DNA of 39,783 bases from HRBIN12 sp964640965. GTDB taxonomy: Bacteria; Actinomycetota; UBA4738; HRBIN12. The position numbers and the translations under genes were made by a program. The DNA lies in assembly GCA_964640965.1 (NCBI GenBank), contig CAZXJB010000004.1, positions 1 to 39,783 on the forward strand, in the 5' to 3' direction. A model generated the notes under the pieces. The model was not told the DNA's origin. It searched no databases and saw only the letters and a list, made by a program, of their open reading frames with translations. Below, piece after piece: positions 24,368 to 32,867 of this stretch; positions within the stretch are counted from its first letter, which is position 1, and each line of letters begins with the position of its first letter.

Positions 24368-25699
24368 CTAGCCGCCCTCGGACGGATCCCGCGCGTTCAG
24401 TGTGGCGTAGGAGGTCCGCAGGCCGTCCCGCAGCAGGGGCCCGATGAGCGGCGCCTGGCGGAGGAACAGGGCGAGGCCGAGCGCGAGGTACGCGCCCGAG
24501 ACGATGATCCGCTCGAGCCCGCCGGCCGACTCGGGGACGACGGCGCCGACGATGAACTGCGCCCAGAACAGCGCGAACAGCATGAGCGCCTCGCGGACCG
24601 AGATCGACAGGGAGGCGAGCACGGCGAGGGCGAAGAAGGACTGCGCCGCCGTGAGCAGGATCTCCTCGCGCTGGTGCGCGTCGATCGGCAGGCCCGCGGC
24701 GCCGCTCGAGGCCAGGGCGAACACGATCGGGAGCGTCCCGACGAGGAGCGTCCACTGGTTGACCTTGGAGGAGACGAGCGTGCCGAGGCCCGCGTCGGTG
24801 TTCAGCCGCCACGCGTACAGCCCGGCGACGAGGAGCTCGGGCGCCTCGGAGGCGAGGGGCGCGAGCCACTGGACGAGCAGGAACTCGCTGATGCCGAGCT
24901 GCCGTCCGGTCTCCACGAGCGAGTCGGCGAAGGGCTCGGCGCAGGCGACGATCACCGCGGCCGCGAAGAGGAACATGCCGACGACCGAGAGGCGACGCCA
25001 CCGGGTCCGGAACGTGCCGATCAGGCGCGCCGGGCCGACGAGGTGGGGCTCCTCGGCCGGCGCGTGGCTGATCCGCCAGGTGTAGGCGGCGAAGATCCCG
25101 ACGAGCACCGCCGCGTCCACCAGGGTGATCGAGCCCTTGAGCGGCAGCGAGAGGGAGTACAGCGTGGCGAGCGCGAGGAACGACACCTCGACCGCGTGGG
25201 GTCGATCCAGGCGGACCTCGCTCAGGCGCCCCCGGGACCGCGCGCCCGAGCGGAACCACGCGAGGAGGACCACGAGCGACCAGCCGATCCCGATGAGCAG
25301 GCGGTTCGCGCCGGTCATGTTCGCGAGCGCGAGCGAGCAGGCGGTCTCGCCGGGAGCGCCCGGCGGGTGGCAGGCGGCGCCGTAGGCCTGCACCGCGTTG
25401 CCGCCCTTCCAGGCGAAGACCATGTCGACCGCGTACTCGGGCAGGACCGCGATGAAGGCGAGCACCGCGATGGCCAGGCCCGCCGAGATGTCGAGCTGGG
25501 CCACCTCGGCGGCCCAGGAGAGCAGGAAGGCCGCGCCCACGATCGCCGTGCCGAGGATCAGCGCCTCCTCCGGGTGCGGGAGCTCGGGATGGAGGAAGCG
25601 CAGGAGCAGGCCCGGGATCGTCACGCCGATCGCGAGCCCCACGCCGAGCCCCTGGCGACCCGGGTGGACGTCCCGCAGCTCCTCGGAGAGCGTGGTCAC
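24368..25699 (-). CDS. Sodium/calcium exchanger-type (CaCA) membrane protein
   Basis: This 443-residue protein has about 11 membrane segments and two inverted alpha-repeats. The first reads LAFIAVLPEYAVDMVFAWKGG...NMTGANRLLIGIGW; the second reads APLASEAPELLVAGLYAWR...LVSSKVNQWTLLVGTLP. The acidic residues (PEYAVD, SEAPE) and polar N/S residues are the cation ligands of CaCA antiporters. Transported ions are probably Ca2+ against Na+ or H+. GTG 25699 lies five bases after a TAGGTT -10-like box (25705-25710) without a ribosome site. Confidence 0.85.
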   Translation of the reverse strand: MTTLSEELRDVHPGRQGLGVGLAIGVTIPGLLLRFLHPELPHPEEALILGTAIVGAAFLLSWAAEVAQLDISAGLAIAVLAFIAVLPEYAVDMVFAWKGGNAVQAYGAACHPPGAPGETACSLALANMTGANRLLIGIGWSLVVLLAWFRSGARSRGRLSEVRLDRPHAVEVSFLALATLYSLSLPLKGSITLVDAAVLVGIFAAYTWRISHAPAEEPHLVGPARLIGTFRTRWRRLSVVGMFLFAAAVIVACAEPFADSLVETGRQLGISEFLLVQWLAPLASEAPELLVAGLYAWRLNTDAGLGTLVSSKVNQWTLLVGTLPIVFALASSGAAGLPIDAHQREEILLTAAQSFFALAVLASLSISVREALMLFALFWAQFIVGAVVPESAGGLERIIVSGAYLALGLALFLRQAPLIGPLLRDGLRTSYATLNARDPSEGG

Positions 25700-25736
25700 G
25701 GTCCGAACCTAGCAGAGCGGCCTCGGCCGCCGGCGC

Positions 25737-26717
25737 TCAGCCTCCGAGCAGGGACGCGTTCGGGCTGGGCGGGACGTTGGCCCTGGTCAGGAGCCCGTCG
25801 TCCGCCAGGTCGCGTGCGATCGCCTGGAGCGCCGTCTGGTCCAGGTTCACGACGGAGGTGCCGCCCGCCATGCCGGTGCCGCCGGGCAGCACGACGTTCG
25901 TCACCTTCTTCGGGTTCAGGGTCGAGGCGGTGAACGCGAGGCGGAGGATCTGGTCGAGCGGCACGTCGGTCCGCATGTTCCGGAGGCCGGCGCCGACCCA
26001 GTCGAGCAGCCGGCTGGGGTCCTTGGCGAACTCCTTGCGGAACTGGGCGAGGGCGGAGACGAGCAGCAGGCCCTGGTTCTCCGACCGGCCGAAGTCGCCG
26101 GTCGGCAGGGCGTGCCGCGCCCGAGCGAAGGCGAGCGCGTCGCGCCCGTTCAGCGTCTGGAGCCCCGCGGTGAGGTCGGCCCGCGCGTACGAGTCCTGGA
26201 CGTCGAAGGGCACGTCCACCGTGAGCCCGCCGATGTCGTCGATCATCGCGCGGAAGCCGTCGAACCAGGTGAGCGCCCAGTAGTCCATCCGCACCCCGAG
26301 GAGGTTCTCCACGGTCCTCACGACCAGGTCGGGTCCGCCGGCGGTCATCGCGGCGTTGATCTTGTTCGTGCCGTAGCCGGGGATCCCGACCCAGGAGTCC
26401 CGGGGGATGCCCACGATCGTGGCCCGGTGCTTCGCGGGGTTGATCGCAACCACGTGGATCGAGTCGGCGCGCTGGCCCGCGATGTCCTCGCCCGGCCGGG
26501 CGTCGCTGCCGAGGACGAGGATCAAGATCGGGGTCGAGCCGTCGAGCGCCGGCACGTAGCCGGCGCGGGCCTGCTCGAGCTGGAGGAACGGCGTGGCCCG
26601 GGCGGGGGAGCCGCCCCCCACCGTGCCGAGCGCCGTGCCCAGCACCCAGGCCACGAGCGCCATCGCGACGAGCGCGGCGGGGCGGCGGACGACGGACCCG
26701 GACCTGCGCGGCGTCAT
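25737..26717 (-). CDS. LytR-CpsA-Psr (LCP) family glycopolymer transferase
   Basis: This 326-residue protein has one N-terminal membrane anchor (residues about 14-35) and an extracytoplasmic LCP domain. The motifs are ILVLGSDARPGE, QRADSIHVVAINP, IVGIPRDSWV, NKINAAM and later ALAFARARHALPTGDFGRSENQ, whose arginines and aspartates bind the lipid pyrophosphate. LCP enzymes attach teichoic acid, arabinogalactan or capsule to peptidoglycan, which argues for a Gram-positive-type wall. The start overlaps the stop of the upstream membrane-anchored protein (ATGA). Confidence 0.92.
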   Translation of the reverse strand: MTPRRSGSVVRRPAALVAMALVAWVLGTALGTVGGGSPARATPFLQLEQARAGYVPALDGSTPILILVLGSDARPGEDIAGQRADSIHVVAINPAKHRATIVGIPRDSWVGIPGYGTNKINAAMTAGGPDLVVRTVENLLGVRMDYWALTWFDGFRAMIDDIGGLTVDVPFDVQDSYARADLTAGLQTLNGRDALAFARARHALPTGDFGRSENQGLLLVSALAQFRKEFAKDPSRLLDWVGAGLRNMRTDVPLDQILRLAFTASTLNPKKVTNVVLPGGTGMAGGTSVVNLDQTALQAIARDLADDGLLTRANVPPSPNASLLGG

Positions 26718-27430
26718 GTCGTCGAGGAGGGGGTCGGGGTCGCGGGGAGCCTCGCCTCGCGGTCGGCGCGTCGCACCTCGAACGCCGTGATCTTCCAATC
26801 CCCGGGCTGGCCGAGGAACAGCTGGCCGGTGCTCACGATGGCCGTGCCCGTCCCGTCGGTCCGGGCCCCGAGGGCCGTGAAGCTGAACGTCGCGACGACC
26901 GAGGCCGGGGTGCCGTCGGGGTCGAACAGGATCTCGTAGCTCACCACGCCGCGCTTCGGGGTCACGGACTCGTACACGTCGCCGGCGCCGGCCCCGAGCG
27001 TCAGGGTCTCCACGCTCTGCTCGGCCGTCGGCCTCGCGTCCTCGGTGAAGCGCTCCCACACGGCGTCGTACTCGCCGTCACGCCAGGCCCCGGGGTCGAG
27101 GAACGCGGTGGTGAACAGCTCGTCGAGGATCGGGGTCAGCTCGTCGGCGACGGCCTTCGCGTCGTGGGCGAGGGCCTTCGCCTCCGCGCCCTCGGCCGTC
27201 GGGACGGCGCGCACCTTGCGGACGACGAAGTCGAAGGCGGGGACCTCCTCCGAGCCCCCGCCGCCGAGCAGCGGCAACCGTCCCCCGCCCCCGCGGCCGA
27301 GGACCAGGAACAGTCCGATCCCGGCGAGGACGAGCACGAGCGGGATCGCCACGAGCCCGAGGGGGGTGCGACGCCGGGCGCGCTGCGCGCGCTCGGCACG
27401 GACGGGGGGACGGGTTCGGGTGTCGCTCAA
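26714..27430 (-). CDS. Membrane-anchored protein of unknown function upstream of LCP
   Basis: This 238-residue protein has a basic cytoplasmic start, one membrane helix (PLGLVAIPLVLVLAGIGLFL, about residues 24-43) and a glycine-rich linker. An extracytoplasmic domain follows, reminiscent of SnoaL/NTF2-like or Tim44-like folds (helix-rich front, then strands VVSYEILFDPDG, VVATFSFTALG, WKITAFEVR). I do not recognise a family. Translation starts with TTG at 27430, 10 bases after a well-spaced promoter. Its coupling to the LCP gene suggests a cell-envelope role. Confidence 0.78.
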   Translation of the reverse strand: MSDTRTRPPVRAERAQRARRRTPLGLVAIPLVLVLAGIGLFLVLGRGGGGRLPLLGGGGSEEVPAFDFVVRKVRAVPTAEGAEAKALAHDAKAVADELTPILDELFTTAFLDPGAWRDGEYDAVWERFTEDARPTAEQSVETLTLGAGAGDVYESVTPKRGVVSYEILFDPDGTPASVVATFSFTALGARTDGTGTAIVSTGQLFLGQPGDWKITAFEVRRADREARLPATPTPSSTT

Positions 27431-27440
27431 GGCGCCCTGG

Positions 27441-27469
27441 AGGGTAGCGGTCGGACGGGGCGGTCACAA
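27441..27469 (-). promoter_or_regulatory. Promoter of the envelope protein/LCP operon
   Basis: Minus-strand TTGTGA (27464-27469), a 17-base spacer, then TACCCT (27441-27446), with the TTG start 10 bases on. It has the same architecture and -10 sequence as the marR promoter. Confidence 0.6.
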
Positions 27470-27487
27470 CCACCCGGGCCGGGCCGG

Positions 27488-27493
27488 TAGGAT
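27488..27493 (+). promoter_or_regulatory. Putative -10 box for nhaA
   Basis: TAGGAT, matching TAnnnT, lies 49 bases ahead of the nhaA ATG, with a ribosome site GGAGGGG near 27531. It is divergent from the envelope-protein promoter. Confidence 0.4.
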
Positions 27494-27542
27494 GGGCGGC
27501 GCTCGAGGTGTGCCGGGAAGCCTGGTCGGCGGAGGGGATCGC

Positions 27543-28907
27543 ATGGCGCGTGAGGGCGCCGGGTCCCCGGGCCCCGGCCCGGGCGTCCGGCAACCGTGGT
27601 CGAGATCGCAGGGTCGGCTGTCGGGCGCCGTCCTGCGGCCCTTGCAGGCGTTCCTCGCGACCGAGGCCGCGAGCGGCACCCTGCTCCTCGCCGCGGCCGT
27701 GGTCGCGATCGTCTGGGCGAACTCGCCGTGGCGGGAGGCCTACGACCGGCTGTGGCACACCGAGCTCGTGGTCGGCCTCGGCCGCTGGCGCCACGCGAAC
27801 GACCTCGGTCACTGGGTGACCGACGGCCTCATGACGCTGTTCTTCTTCGTCGTCGGCCTGGAGATCAAGCGCGAGGTCCTCACCGGCGAGCTGCGGGACC
27901 TGCGGACGGCGGCCGTGCCGGTCGTCGCCGCGGTGGGCGGGATGGTGGCGCCCGCGGTCGTATACGTGCTCGTCGCCGACGGCGGTCCTGATGCCCGCGG
28001 CTGGGGGATCCCGATGGCCACGGACATCGCGTTCGCCCTCGGCGTGCTCACGCTCGTGGCCCGCTCGGCGCCGCCCGCGCTGAAGCCGTTCCTGCTCACG
28101 CTCGCGATCGTCGACGACATCGGGGCGATCGTGGTGATCGCGGTCTTCTACTCGGGCGGGGTGGCGCTCCGGCCCCTCCTCATCGCCGTGGCCCTCCTCG
28201 GGCTCGTCGTGCTCCTGCAGCGGGCCCGGGTCCGCGCGAGCGCGATCTACGTGCTGCTCGGGCTCGCGGTCTGGGTCGCGACCTCGGAGTCCGGCGTCCA
28301 CCCCACGATCGCGGGGGTGGCGCTCGGCCTCCTCACGCCGGCCGTCCCCTTCCAGCGCCCGGCGACCGTGAGCCGTGAGGCGCACCGGGTCGCGGACGAG
28401 ACCGTGGACGAGCCCTCGCCGCCGGACGCGGACGCCCCGTACTGGTTGTACCTCGCGGAGCTCTCCCGGGAGGCGGTCTCGCCGCTCGCCCGGGCGGAGG
28501 CGTTCCTCCACCCGTGGGTGAGCTTCGTCGTCGTGCCGCTGTTCGCGCTCGCGAACGCCGGGGTGGATCTCTCGGCGCGGGCGCTCTCGGAGGCCGCCGG
28601 CTCGCCGGTCGCCATCGGGGTGGTGCTCGGCCTCGTCCTCGGCAAGCCGCTCGGGATCGCGCTCGCCACCTGGGCCGCGGTCCGGAGCGGGCTCGGCCGG
28701 CTCCCGAGCGGGACGGGGTGGCGCGACGTGCTCGGGCTCGGGGCCGTCGCCGGCATCGGGTTCACCGTCTCGCTCCTCGTCACCGACCTCGCCTTCGAGG
28801 GCTCGCCGCTGCTCGAGCCCGCGAAGGCGGGGATCCTCGCCGCGTCGGTGCTGGCCGGCGCCCTCGGCGCCCTCGTGCTCGGGTGGGGACGGCGCGGTGG
28901 ACGGTAG
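27543..28907 (+). CDS. nhaA: NhaA Na+/H+ antiporter
   Basis: This 454-residue protein starts at ATG 27543, after GGAGGGG. It has 12 membrane segments. LTLAIVDDIGAIVVIAVFYS carries the two adjacent aspartates that bind Na+ and H+ in Escherichia coli NhaA (Asp163/Asp164). GIPMATDIAFALGVL supplies the Asp133 region, and FFFVVGLEIKREVLTGEL is a family signature. It exchanges protons inward for sodium outward. The protein is longer than the usual ~390 residues because of an N-terminal Gly/Pro extension and a soluble loop around VSREAHRVADETVDEPSPPDADAP. It is the first gene of a plus-strand ion-transport group. Confidence 0.95.
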   Translation: MAREGAGSPGPGPGVRQPWSRSQGRLSGAVLRPLQAFLATEAASGTLLLAAAVVAIVWANSPWREAYDRLWHTELVVGLGRWRHANDLGHWVTDGLMTLFFFVVGLEIKREVLTGELRDLRTAAVPVVAAVGGMVAPAVVYVLVADGGPDARGWGIPMATDIAFALGVLTLVARSAPPALKPFLLTLAIVDDIGAIVVIAVFYSGGVALRPLLIAVALLGLVVLLQRARVRASAIYVLLGLAVWVATSESGVHPTIAGVALGLLTPAVPFQRPATVSREAHRVADETVDEPSPPDADAPYWLYLAELSREAVSPLARAEAFLHPWVSFVVVPLFALANAGVDLSARALSEAAGSPVAIGVVLGLVLGKPLGIALATWAAVRSGLGRLPSGTGWRDVLGLGAVAGIGFTVSLLVTDLAFEGSPLLEPAKAGILAASVLAGALGALVLGWGRRGGR

Positions 28908-28944
28908 GCTCGCGTCGGTCCCCTCGCGCAGGGAGGTCGTTGCG

Positions 28945-29391
28945 ATGAAGGCCCGGGACATCGCGAGCCGGCATCCCACGCTCGCGGCCGACGCGCCGGC
29001 GTCCGAGGCGGCCGCCGAGCTCTCGCGGATCGACGTCCGCGCCGCGCTCGTCGTGGACGCCTCGGGGCGTCTCGTCGGGGTGCTCACGGACAGCCGGCTG
29101 CTCGCGGCGCTGCTGCCCGACTACCTCGAGGAGGACGCCGCCCTCGCGCGCGTGCTCGAGGAGGACGCCGGGGAGCGGCTGTGGCGCAGCCTCGAGGGCC
29201 GGACGGTCGCCGATCTGCTCGGGCCGCGGGAGGGCCCCCGTCCCGAGGTCGACGGGGACGCGCGTCTGCTCGAGGTGGCCGCCATGATGGTGCGCACGCA
29301 CCTCTCGCTCGTCGGCGTGGTGGACCGGGGCGAGCTCGTCGGCGGGATCTCGATCGATGATCTCCTGACGTACCTCCTGCGGGCGCGATGA
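28945..29391 (+). CDS. Tandem CBS-domain protein
   Basis: This 148-residue protein starts at ATG 28945 after CAGGGAGG. Two CBS domains make up nearly the whole protein: MKARDIASRHPTLAADAPASEAAAELSRIDVRAALVVDASGRLVGVLTDSRLL, then TVADLLG...VGVVDRGELVGGISIDDLLTYLL. CBS pairs bind adenine nucleotides and regulate partner proteins. The stop overlaps the start of the ArsB/NhaD-type permease by four bases, and the gene sits 37 bases behind nhaA. A regulatory subunit of a neighbouring transporter is the simplest reading. Confidence 0.88.
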   Translation: MKARDIASRHPTLAADAPASEAAAELSRIDVRAALVVDASGRLVGVLTDSRLLAALLPDYLEEDAALARVLEEDAGERLWRSLEGRTVADLLGPREGPRPEVDGDARLLEVAAMMVRTHLSLVGVVDRGELVGGISIDDLLTYLLRAR

Positions 29392-30674
29392 CCGACGTCG
29401 TCGCCGTCGTCGTCTTCGTCGGCGCGTTCGCCCTCATCGCGACCGAATGGGTCCACCGCGTGGTCGTGGCGCTCGCCGGGGCCGCGCTCATGCTCCTGTT
29501 CCACGTCCTCTCGGCGGAGGAGGCGTTCCGCTCCGAGCGCTACGGGATCGACTGGAACGTGATCTTCCTGCTCTTCGGCATGATGGTGATCGTCGGGGTG
29601 CTCCGGTCCACGGGCCTGTTCGAGTTCCTCGCGATCTGGTCGGCGAAGCGGGCCCGCGGCCGTCCCTACCGGGTGCTCGCGCTGCTCATCCTCATCACCG
29701 GCGCGGCCTCCGCGCTGCTCGACAACGTCACGACCATGCTGCTCGTCGCGCCGGTCACGGTGCTGATCTGCGAGCGGCTCGAGATCCCGCCGGTGCCGTT
29801 CCTGGTCGCGGAGGCGCTCGCCTCCAACATCGGGGGCGTCGCGACCCTGGTCGGGGACCCGCCGAACATCATCATCGGGAGCGAGGCGGGCATCTCCTAC
29901 GTCTCGTTCCTCGTGAACCTCGGCCCGCTCGCGCTGCTGCTCCTCGGCGTCTTCATCGCGATGGCGCATCGGGAGTTCCGCGGGGCGCTCGCGTTCCATC
30001 CGGAGCGGGTGCGAGAGCTCATGGCCCTGGACGAGCGGGAGGCGCTCGTGCGCGGTCCGTTGCTGCCGAGGGCCCTCGCGGTGCTCGGCCTGGTCACGCT
30101 CGGGTTCGTGATCCAGGGGCCGCTCGGCTACGAGCCGTCCGTCGTGGCGCTCCTCGGGGCGGGGACGCTGCTCCTCCTCGCGCGGGAGGACCCGGGGACG
30201 TACCTGGCCGAGGTGGAGTGGCCCACCCTCGCCTTCTTCATGGGCCTGTACGTGATGGTGGGGGCGCTCGTGAAGGTGGGCGCGATCGAGGCGCTCGCCC
30301 GGTGGGCGATGCGGGCGGTGCACGGGGATCCCTGGCTCGCGGTGGTCCTGCTGCTCGTCGTCTCCGGCCTGCTCTCCGGTGTGATCGACAACGTCCCGTA
30401 CGTGGCGACGATGGCGCCGGTCGTCGCGCAGCTCGCGCACGCGATGCCGCAGCGGGGGATCGTGCTCTGGTGGGCGCTCGCGCTCGGCGCGGACCTCGGC
30501 GGGAACGCGACCTCGATCGGCGCGAGCGCGAACGTCGTGGTGGTCGGCCTGTCCGAGCGTTCGGGCTACCGGATCTCCTTCCGGCAGTGGCTGCGGTTCG
30601 GCCTCCCCGTCACGGCGGTCACCCTCGGCGTCTCCCTCGCCTACCTCTGGGTGCGGTACTTCCTGCTCGCGTGA
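29388..30674 (+). CDS. ArsB/NhaD-type ion transporter (IT superfamily)
   Basis: This 428-residue protein has about 11 membrane segments. ITGAASALLDNVTTMLLVAPVTVLICERL and ASNIGGVATLVGDPPNIIIGSEAG in the first half, and SGVIDNVPYVATMAPVV and LGADLGGNATSIGASANVVVVGL in the second, are the paired signature loops of the ion transporter superfamily (ArsB, NhaD, Na+/dicarboxylate types). Without arsenic genes nearby, and with nhaA just upstream, Na+/H+ exchange is as likely as arsenite export. It is translationally coupled to the CBS protein. Confidence 0.9.
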   Translation: MTDVVAVVVFVGAFALIATEWVHRVVVALAGAALMLLFHVLSAEEAFRSERYGIDWNVIFLLFGMMVIVGVLRSTGLFEFLAIWSAKRARGRPYRVLALLILITGAASALLDNVTTMLLVAPVTVLICERLEIPPVPFLVAEALASNIGGVATLVGDPPNIIIGSEAGISYVSFLVNLGPLALLLLGVFIAMAHREFRGALAFHPERVRELMALDEREALVRGPLLPRALAVLGLVTLGFVIQGPLGYEPSVVALLGAGTLLLLAREDPGTYLAEVEWPTLAFFMGLYVMVGALVKVGAIEALARWAMRAVHGDPWLAVVLLLVVSGLLSGVIDNVPYVATMAPVVAQLAHAMPQRGIVLWWALALGADLGGNATSIGASANVVVVGLSERSGYRISFRQWLRFGLPVTAVTLGVSLAYLWVRYFLLA

Positions 30675-30713
30675 GCCCGGTCGGGCCGTGGGACCGCGAG
30701 GCGCGTGGGACGC

Positions 30714-31424
30714 TCAGCGGGAGGGTGCTCGGCGGGGGGAGGGCTCGCCCACGATCCGGTGGACCGCGCGCACCCACGAGGCGCGCTCCTCCTCGGTGAT
30801 CCCCTCGTCGCGGAAGCGGTAGTCGTGCTTGCGGATCAGCTCGGCGAGCTCGGTGCGGAGCTCGGCCGCCCCGTGGAGGTAGGCCTCGGCGAGGCGCGCC
30901 CGCTCGGCCTCGTCCCGGTGCAGGCGCATCCCGAGGCTCACGTGGGGCAGGCACAACCCCCGTCCCGGCTCGCGGATCGCGCGGTACGGGTCGGAGCCCT
31001 CCTCGGCCGCGGCGAGGACGGCGAGCGCGTTCGCCGCCGCCTGGTCGGCGCCCTCGCACGCGGTGCATCGGGGGACCGAGCGCGGGGGCGAGCCGCGCTG
31101 GCGCCGGCGCGGCGCGACCGCCGCCCGGACCTCCTCGGCCGTGTGCCGGAGGGTGTCCTCGTAGATGATCGCCATGCCGAGCGAGGCCCCCTGGGCGGAG
31201 GCCACCGAGAGCGCCATCAGGGCGTGGGTCCGGCAGAAGCCGTGGTTGGCGCGCAGGCGGGCGCGGGTCTCGGGGTCGTTCACGAACTCCCACAGGAGCG
31301 CGTCAAGGTACCGCCATGCGGCGCGGTTCGCCGCTTGACACGCGGGGCAGCCGGGGCGTCGCAGGTCGGCGAGGAGGTCGTGGTACCCGACCCGGTCGCG
31401 GAGCTCGAGGGGTCGGCGCTTCAT
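30714..31424 (-). CDS. DUF6062 family protein with two CxxC/CxxH modules
   Basis: This 236-residue protein is the last gene of the dynamin-led operon. It has two similar helical halves, each with a CxxC followed by a CxxH: GCPACQ (Cys26, Cys29) with GFCRTH (Cys64, His67), and RCTACEG with GLCLPH. This pattern suggests two zinc or other metal sites. The family is known to me only as DUF6062, without a function. ATG 31424 overlaps the preceding stop by four bases. Confidence 0.82.
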   Translation of the reverse strand: MKRRPLELRDRVGYHDLLADLRRPGCPACQAANRAAWRYLDALLWEFVNDPETRARLRANHGFCRTHALMALSVASAQGASLGMAIIYEDTLRHTAEEVRAAVAPRRRQRGSPPRSVPRCTACEGADQAAANALAVLAAAEEGSDPYRAIREPGRGLCLPHVSLGMRLHRDEAERARLAEAYLHGAAELRTELAELIRKHDYRFRDEGITEEERASWVRAVHRIVGEPSPRRAPSR

Positions 31425-31774
31425 CGCCGGTCCCCTCGCAGCGCGGCGCGGGTGAGGAGCGGGCCCTGCTCGGCGAGGCGCTGGGCGACGGGGTGGTCGG
31501 GGTCGACGCGCGCGAGCGCCCGGGCCGCGGCGGCCTGCAGGTACGGATCGGTCGCATCGGGCGCGAGCTCGGCGAGGTGCGGGATCGCGGCGCGGGAGCG
31601 GATGCGCCCGAGGAGCTCGGCGGCGAGCAAGCGACGGTCGGGCAACCGGTGCGAGAGCGCCGCGAGGAGCTTCCGCTCGTAGCTGCGCTCGCGACCGGTG
31701 GGAACGCCGCAGGCGGAGCAGCGGGCCGCGTGCGGCGGCACCTCGGCGAAACACTCCAGGCAGAACCAGGTCAT
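31421..31774 (-). CDS. Zinc-ribbon plus HEAT-like repeat protein
   Basis: This 117-residue protein has an N-terminal zinc ribbon with four cysteines (residues 5, 8, 19, 22; WFCLECFAEVPPHAARCSACG). A helical segment of HEAT-like type follows (LLAAELLGRIRSRAAIPHLAELAPDATDPYLQAAAARALARV). Such repeats mediate protein binding. Its start overlaps the phosphatase stop and its stop overlaps the DUF6062 start, both by four bases. No enzymatic motif is visible; an adaptor role is inferred. Confidence 0.82.
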   Translation of the reverse strand: MTWFCLECFAEVPPHAARCSACGVPTGRERSYERKLLAALSHRLPDRRLLAAELLGRIRSRAAIPHLAELAPDATDPYLQAAAARALARVDPDHPVAQRLAEQGPLLTRAALRGDRR

Positions 31775-32379
31775 CGGTCGGCGCCCCCAGGGTCTCGGGC
31801 CGCCAGCGTGAGCGCGCCGTCCTCGAACCGGAGCTCGGTGACGGAGCCGGTCGCGACCGGCAGCTCCCACACGGCGGGGCCGCGCACCCCGGCGAGGTGC
31901 GCGATCGCGAGCCGGATCGGGATCTCGTGCGAGACGGCCGCGCAGGCGCCGCCGGGATGCCGCGCGCCGATGCGCTGCAGGGCCGCCAGGACCCGCCGCT
32001 CGACCTCGGCCAGGCGCTCGCCCCCGGGGGCCTCCGCCGCGCGCGGATCGGCCCGGAAGCGCTCGAAGGCCGCGGCGTCCAGGGCCGCGGCCTCCTCGGG
32101 GGTCAGCCCCTCCCACCGACCGTGGTCGAGGTCGATGAGGTCGGGCTCGACGACGACGGGGGCGCCCGAGGGGGCGGCGACGGCCTCGGCCGTCTGTCGC
32201 GTCCGACGGAGCGGGCTGGTGTAGACGGCGGCGAGCGGGATCCCGGCCAGGCGCCGGCCCGCCCCGGCCGCGTCGGCGAGGCCCTGCTCGTCGAGGGGGA
32301 CGTCGCGCCGACCGCGGAAGCGCCCCTGCGCGTTCAGGGCGGTGCGGCCGTGGCGGACCAGGAAGATCCTCGTGCTCAT
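31771..32379 (-). CDS. Histidine phosphatase family protein (phosphoglycerate mutase-like)
   Basis: This 202-residue protein has the catalytic RHG motif at residues 9-11 (FLVRHGRT), the second arginine in SPLRRTRQTA, the catalytic Glu region DLDHGRWEG, and the second histidine in VSHEIPIRLA. All core residues are intact. Members dephosphorylate small molecules (GpmB/CobC type) or proteins; the substrate cannot be told. It lies in the middle of the dynamin-led operon with 4-base overlaps on both sides. Confidence 0.92.
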   Translation of the reverse strand: MSTRIFLVRHGRTALNAQGRFRGRRDVPLDEQGLADAAGAGRRLAGIPLAAVYTSPLRRTRQTAEAVAAPSGAPVVVEPDLIDLDHGRWEGLTPEEAAALDAAAFERFRADPRAAEAPGGERLAEVERRVLAALQRIGARHPGGACAAVSHEIPIRLAIAHLAGVRGPAVWELPVATGSVTELRFEDGALTLAARDPGGADR

Positions 32380-32867
32380 CCGCGCCTCCGGAAGAACTCG
32401 ATCGCCGCGCGCCGACGGTCCTCGTCCCGCTCGAGGCGCGGCGGCCGGTAGGTGTCCACCGCGAGCGTATCGGGCCGGTCGACCTGGGGCTCCACGTTCG
32501 CGGGATCCCCGCCGGCGGCGCGCAGGCGGCCCTCGAGCTCGATGATCCTGGCCCGGAGGGCCCGCGCCCGCTCCTTCAGCGGGGGGACGACGTCCCGCTG
32601 CAGCCGCAGGTCGCGCTCGTAGCTCTCCCGCTCCCGGACCTCGGCCTCCCCGAGGCGGCGGCGCTCGTGCACGAGGCGTTGCCCGAGGAGGATCACGGCC
32701 GCGGCCCGTTCGGCGACGTCCCGGCGCAGCGCGGGCGGATCCTCGCGTGCGGCGAGCGTCCGGCCGCGCGCGAGCGCGAGCGCCGCGAGCTCGGCGTCGT
32801 CCGCGCTCGGGAAGGCCTCACGGAGCGCCTCCCAGAGGACCGCGGGCACCTCCACGCGGGCGCTCAC
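32376..32867 (-). CDS. Coiled-coil protein of unknown function (operon gene 3)
   Basis: This 163-residue protein is dominated by charged helices: RRRLGEAEVRERESYERDLRLQRD and LKERARALRARIIELEGRLRAAG fit coiled coils. The C-terminus YRPPRLERDEDRRRAAIEFFRRRG is strongly basic. GTG 32867 overlaps the preceding stop (GTGA). I recognise no family. Its place behind a dynamin-like GTPase suggests a structural or partner role, which is inference. Confidence 0.75.
   Translation of the reverse strand: MSARVEVPAVLWEALREAFPSADDAELAALALARGRTLAAREDPPALRRDVAERAAAVILLGQRLVHERRRLGEAEVRERESYERDLRLQRDVVPPLKERARALRARIIELEGRLRAAGGDPANVEPQVDRPDTLAVDTYRPPRLERDEDRRRAAIEFFRRRG

Noticed and set aside
30675..30713. 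GCCCGGTCGGGC hairpin between convergent ArsB-type and DUF6062 genes
   Set aside because: Stem of four or five pairs with a minimal loop and no U-run; within chance expectation.
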